From contig JAPLJY010000036.1 of the NCBI GenBank assembly GCA_026388345.1, positions 1 to 34,637 of the forward strand: a DNA stretch of 34,637 nt, given 5' to 3'. This document shows positions 32,051-34,637 of the stretch, piece after piece. A program made the translations under genes and the position numbers. Numbering within the stretch: position 1 is the stretch's first letter; each line of letters begins with the position of its first letter. The notes under the pieces are model-generated. The model was not told where the DNA came from. It was given only the letters and a program-made list of their open reading frames with translations, and ran no database searches. The DNA comes from Deltaproteobacteria bacterium (GTDB taxonomy: Bacteria > Desulfobacterota > Syntrophia > Syntrophales > UBA5619).

Positions 32051-32530
32051 TTAGATTCGGACGGCCCTGCCCAGGGGATTTTTCTTCCGGATCCCCTGCA
32101 GGATCGCCTCCAACTCCCCGGTCATCCGGAGGCAGAAGAGATAACCGCTCTCCCGGGGCAGCCTCAGCCGGACAAAACCGAATCCGCGGGGAAGGCGGGA
32201 GCCTTCGATCGCGGCGATCTGCTTGGCCGACACCGTGAGCTCCCGGCGGAGACTCTTCAAAACAACCCTACCCTCGCCGTCCAGGGAGATCCGGTAGAAG
32301 ATCCCCAGGGACCAGAACCAGGTGTAGGCATAGACGAAGCCGACCATGGATGCGTAGATCCAGACGGAGTGGAAACCGACCGTCCGGAACTTCACGTAGA
32401 CGACGGGCAGCGTCCCCACGGTCCACACCAGGAGCAGCAGATAGAAAAGAACCACATACGCCATCGGCGACTGAAAGAGCTGTTTCGAATCCGCCGACCG
32501 ATCCATGAGCGATTCCCCGCCCCGGTCCAT
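32051..32530 (-). CDS. 159-residue membrane protein with a possible PH-like cytosolic domain
   Basis: Two membrane helices (about 23-47, MAYVVLFYLLLLVWTVGTLP, and 53-76, WIYASMVGFVYAYTWFWSLG) are followed by an 80-residue beta-rich stretch (YRISLDGEGRVVLKSL ... GFGFVRLRLPRESGYLFCLRM) and a final helix. This layout resembles bacterial PH (bPH/DUF304-type) membrane proteins, but the family call is uncertain. ATG 32530 lies one base after the dctM stop; ATG 32506 is an alternative that removes eight residues. Tight linkage to dctM suggests a job in assembly or control of the third TRAP transporter. No such gene accompanies systems 1 and 2. Confidence 0.7.
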   Translation of the reverse strand: MDRGGESLMDRSADSKQLFQSPMAYVVLFYLLLLVWTVGTLPVVYVKFRTVGFHSVWIYASMVGFVYAYTWFWSLGIFYRISLDGEGRVVLKSLRRELTVSAKQIAAIEGSRLPRGFGFVRLRLPRESGYLFCLRMTGELEAILQGIRKKNPLGRAVRI

Positions 32531-32531
32531 C

Positions 32532-33746
32532 CTATTGCAGACCCCGGAAGAAATACTTGGGGCCGATCAGGATGATGTCGGGGAAATACATGCAGAGGAC
32601 CAGGCCGATGAACTGCAGCCCCAGAAAAGGCAGCGCCGACTTCCAGACGTCGACAGTGGAGACCTCCGGCGGCGCCACGCTTTTCAGGTAGAAGAGCGAG
32701 AAGCCGAAAGGGGGGCTCAGGAATGCCATCTGCATGTTCACCGCAAAGAGCACGCCGAACCAGATCGGATCGAAACCCAGCGTCCGGATGATCGGCCCGA
32801 AGAGCGGCACGCAGAGCATAACGATCCCGACCCAGTCGATGAAGCAGCCGAGGAAGATCAGGATCAGCATCATGATCCAGATGATCGTCATCGGTCCAAA
32901 ACCGGACCCCAGAAGCAGCGTGCTCACGAAGGCCTGGCCGCCCACCATGATGTAGAGGGCGATGAAGATGTTCGCCCCGAACATCGTCCACATCACCATC
33001 GCGGAGGCCTTGATCGTGTTTTCCGCCGCGATCACGAGGCTCTTCCAGCCCATGCGCCCCTTCACGATCGCGATGAGATACACCTTGAGCAGACCGATGA
33101 AATCCAGCCGCTCCTCCTTGGGAATCGGGGGACCCATCTCGGGTTTGATGTAGCAGCGGATCGTGATGTAGGAAATATACAGGGCCGAGAGCAGGAAACC
33201 CGGCAGGAAGGCCCCGGCGTAGAGCTGCCCGATGGAGGAGTTGTCCACCATGCCGTAGACGATCAAAAGGACGCTCGGGGGGATCAGGATCCCCAGCGTG
33301 CCGCCGGCCAGGATCGCACCGAGCGACATCAGCTTGTCGTACTTGCGGTTCAGCATCTGCGGGAGCGCGATCAGACCCATGGTCACTTCGGTCGCGCCCA
33401 CGACGCCGGCCATGGCCGCCATCATCGTGCAGGCCGCGACGGTGGCCGTCGCGACGCCGCCCTTCAGCCAGCCGAGCCAGTTGTAGACCATGTGGTAGAT
33501 GTCCTCGATGATCCCGCTCCGCTCGAGGATGTTGGCCATGAAGATGAAGAGCGGAATCGCGTCAAGGAGATAGTTCGTCATCAGGCCGAAAATCCGCGTC
33601 GGCACGACGTTGACGGACGAAGCCCCCTGGAAGATCGCCGTGAAGATGATCCCCGTCACGCCGCAGGCAAAGGCCACCGGCAGCCCCATGAAGAGGAAAA
33701 AGACCATCGTGCCGAAGATCAGGACGGTCAAGAGTTCGATGCTCAT
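32532..33746 (-). CDS. dctM: TRAP transporter large permease DctM, system 3, lacking the TPTEAA segment
   Basis: A 404-residue DctM protein, 35-36 residues shorter than the system 1 and 2 homologues. DAIPLFIFMANILERSG, LIPPSVLLIVYGM and SPPFGF are present. Between IPKEERLDFIGLLKVYL (about 208-224) and AIVKGRMGWKSL (226-237) it lacks about 30 residues that in systems 1 and 2 contain a helix and the conserved TPSEAA/APTEAA motif. The frame is intact, so this is an in-frame loss near 33065-33085. The motif is nearly invariant in DctM proteins, so transport activity is in doubt unless the two small membrane proteins downstream compensate. ATG 33746 overlaps the dctQ stop (ATGA). Confidence 0.9.
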   Translation of the reverse strand: MSIELLTVLIFGTMVFFLFMGLPVAFACGVTGIIFTAIFQGASSVNVVPTRIFGLMTNYLLDAIPLFIFMANILERSGIIEDIYHMVYNWLGWLKGGVATATVAACTMMAAMAGVVGATEVTMGLIALPQMLNRKYDKLMSLGAILAGGTLGILIPPSVLLIVYGMVDNSSIGQLYAGAFLPGFLLSALYISYITIRCYIKPEMGPPIPKEERLDFIGLLKVYLIAIVKGRMGWKSLVIAAENTIKASAMVMWTMFGANIFIALYIMVGGQAFVSTLLLGSGFGPMTIIWIMMLILIFLGCFIDWVGIVMLCVPLFGPIIRTLGFDPIWFGVLFAVNMQMAFLSPPFGFSLFYLKSVAPPEVSTVDVWKSALPFLGLQFIGLVLCMYFPDIILIGPKYFFRGLQ

Positions 33747-34294
33747 ATTTCCATCTCCTTCCCTGTCCGGGCCGTGTAGACATCACGGATGGTCCAGACG
33801 ATCCCCTGCAGGAGCAGGAGCACCCCGCCGAAGGGCATCAGGAACTTGACGGGATACAGCGGCGGCGCCCAATCGGTGAAGGAGTTCTCGCCGACGATAT
33901 GAATCCCCAGAAAGGTGTTGCCGGAATCCATCATCTGTGAGCTCCAGTAGAAATTCCAGGAGCACCAGATGTAGACCAACACGAAGATATAGAAAAACGG
34001 GGCGGTGAAGAGGTCCATGAGCGCCTGCGTCCGGCGGGTCCGGCTGGCATAGATCACGTCCACCCGGACATGGGCGCGGTAGAAATGGGCCGTCCCGGCG
34101 ATCATCGCGTAGTACATCGCAAACAGGGTCAGCATCGTTTCATGTCCCCAGTTCGTCGGTAAGTCGAAGACATAGCGCATGATCACTTCAAAGGAGATGA
34201 CCGCGACACAGACGATCGATGTGTAGGCCATCATATAGCCCACGAAGACGTTCGTCTTCTCCACGGCCATCATGAAAGTTCGTAATTTCCCCAT
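33743..34294 (-). CDS. dctQ: TRAP transporter small permease DctQ, system 3
   Basis: A 183-residue protein with four predicted helices. FYRAHVRVDVIYASR after helix 2 holds the H-x-R-V-D signature. The segment between helices 3 and 4 is longer than in systems 1 and 2 (QMMDSGNTFLGIHIVGENSFTDWAPPLYPVK). AAAGGTAA a few bases before ATG 34294 is a weak ribosome site. It follows the partial dctP across a 126-base gap with a strong hairpin and overlaps dctM by four bases. It is the membrane scaffold partner of the unusual DctM described above. Confidence 0.92.
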   Translation of the reverse strand: MGKLRTFMMAVEKTNVFVGYMMAYTSIVCVAVISFEVIMRYVFDLPTNWGHETMLTLFAMYYAMIAGTAHFYRAHVRVDVIYASRTRRTQALMDLFTAPFFYIFVLVYIWCSWNFYWSSQMMDSGNTFLGIHIVGENSFTDWAPPLYPVKFLMPFGGVLLLLQGIVWTIRDVYTARTGKEMEI

Positions 34295-34376
34295 AGATTA
34301 CCTTTCCTGAATTTGATCTTTTTGATCCCGTTCCCTTGGTGAACGGTGCATTATTCCGCCGATTTGAGCGGAATTT

Positions 34377-34411
34377 TAAAAAGGGGAAGGGACATGGCAT
34401 CCCTTCCCCTT
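34377..34411 (-). terminator. Stem-loop with U-run between dctP and dctQ, system 3
   Basis: AAGGGGAAGGGA (34381-34392) and TCCCTTCCCCTT (34400-34411) form a perfect 12-bp stem around a 7-base loop. On the transcribed minus strand it is followed by TTTAAAATT, giving a run of five T with the stem end. It lies nine bases after the dctP stop. It looks like a leaky intrinsic terminator favouring dctP expression over dctQM, as in system 1. Confidence 0.7.
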
Positions 34412-34420
34412 CCAACCCTC

Positions 34421-34637
34421 TTAGAAGGTGATCTTCTTTCCGCTGTGATCCACCATGTCCTTTTCGGTGTAGTACTTCATCTTCTCGGATTTCATATACT
34501 CCCACTGGGACTTGAAGGCCTTCATCGCGAGCGGATCCTTCTGGGCCCACTTCACCCAGAGCTCGGGGGCGAACTTGCGGAACTTGTCAAGATCACTCTC
34601 CTTCAGACGAATGATTTCGACGCCCTTGGCCAGATAC
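34421..34637 (-). CDS. dctP: TRAP transporter solute-binding protein, system 3 (C-terminal 72 codons)
   Basis: The frame enters from the right edge and ends at TAA 34421. The 71 visible residues begin YLAKGVEIIRLKESDL and include FAPELWVKWAQKDPLAMKAFKSQ, then a lysine-rich end. LxxxDxxxFRKFAPELW followed by long helices is the usual C-terminal helical part of TRAP solute-binding proteins. Its position ahead of dctQ and dctM, with a hairpin between, makes this the binding protein. The signal peptide and ligand pocket lie outside the window, so substrate comparison with systems 1 and 2 is not possible here. Confidence 0.8.
   Translation of the reverse strand, partial: YLAKGVEIIRLKESDLDKFRKFAPELWVKWAQKDPLAMKAFKSQWEYMKSEKMKYYTEKDMVDHSGKKITF

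Noticed and set aside
1..34637. CRISPR array, tRNA, rRNA, phage or transposase genes
   Set aside because: No regularly spaced repeats, cloverleaf-like sequences or recombinase signatures were noticed on either strand.

Overview
The window reads as a G+C-rich chromosomal segment of a strict anaerobe living on one-carbon (methyl) chemistry, most likely a Desulfobacterota-type (former Deltaproteobacteria) syntroph, sulfate reducer or acetogen. This assignment is inferred from the gene content: corrinoid methyltransferases, a reductive corrinoid activator, fhs and folD, three TRAP transporters and a 591-residue Fhs. No rRNA, tRNA or phylogenetic marker is present to fix the taxon. No CRISPR array, phage gene or transposase was seen.

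Layout. 1-1119 (+): end of a DinG-type helicase and mobA. 1224-4560 (+): an OFA-family MFS carrier and a RACo-type activator, convergent with a DUF1638 gene (4557-5255, -). 5256-8584 (+): a long leader, then a compact corrinoid protein / URO-D methyltransferase / methyl-THF methyltransferase set. With RACo this gives the four components known from O-demethylases (CP, MTI, MTII, AE). 8739-11258 (+): a small exported protein, an OPA-family carrier and a TPR protein. 11416-13405 (+): a stand-alone corrinoid protein overlapping a PocR/AraC regulator. 13786-20476 (+): operon dctP-dctQ-dctM-gntR-mtaA-like-corrinoid protein-LarA-like. 28353-20516 (-): a URO-D/corrinoid fusion, dctP-dctQ-dctM, a second URO-D/corrinoid fusion and a second DUF1638 gene. 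31520-28417 (-): fhs, a small mobile-like repeat, folD, a 44-codon ORF and an internally deleted MTII remnant. 34637-31838 (-): a third TRAP system (dctP truncated by the window edge) with two unrecognised small membrane proteins.

How it may work together. The window carries five corrinoid-binding domains, four URO-D-type methyltransferase domains, one intact MTII plus two MTII remnants, one activator, two DUF1638 proteins and two enzymes of THF one-carbon metabolism. My reading is that TRAP transporters import carboxylated methyl donors, dedicated URO-D/corrinoid modules remove the methyl group, and MTII passes it to tetrahydrofolate for oxidation through FolD and Fhs or for acetogenesis. 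No MttB/MtgB- or MtaB-type first methyltransferase lies in the window, so the URO-D proteins are the candidates for substrate demethylation. The substrates cannot be read from the sequence.

The most unusual points are: two CmuA-like fusions with Asp in place of the URO-D zinc Cys, flanking one TRAP transporter; a LarA-like protein in a demethylase operon; a stem-loop between dctP and dctQ in all three TRAP loci; a third DctM lacking the conserved TPTEAA segment; an 11-bp direct repeat bounding an element that splits fhs from folD; and two MTII gene remnants.
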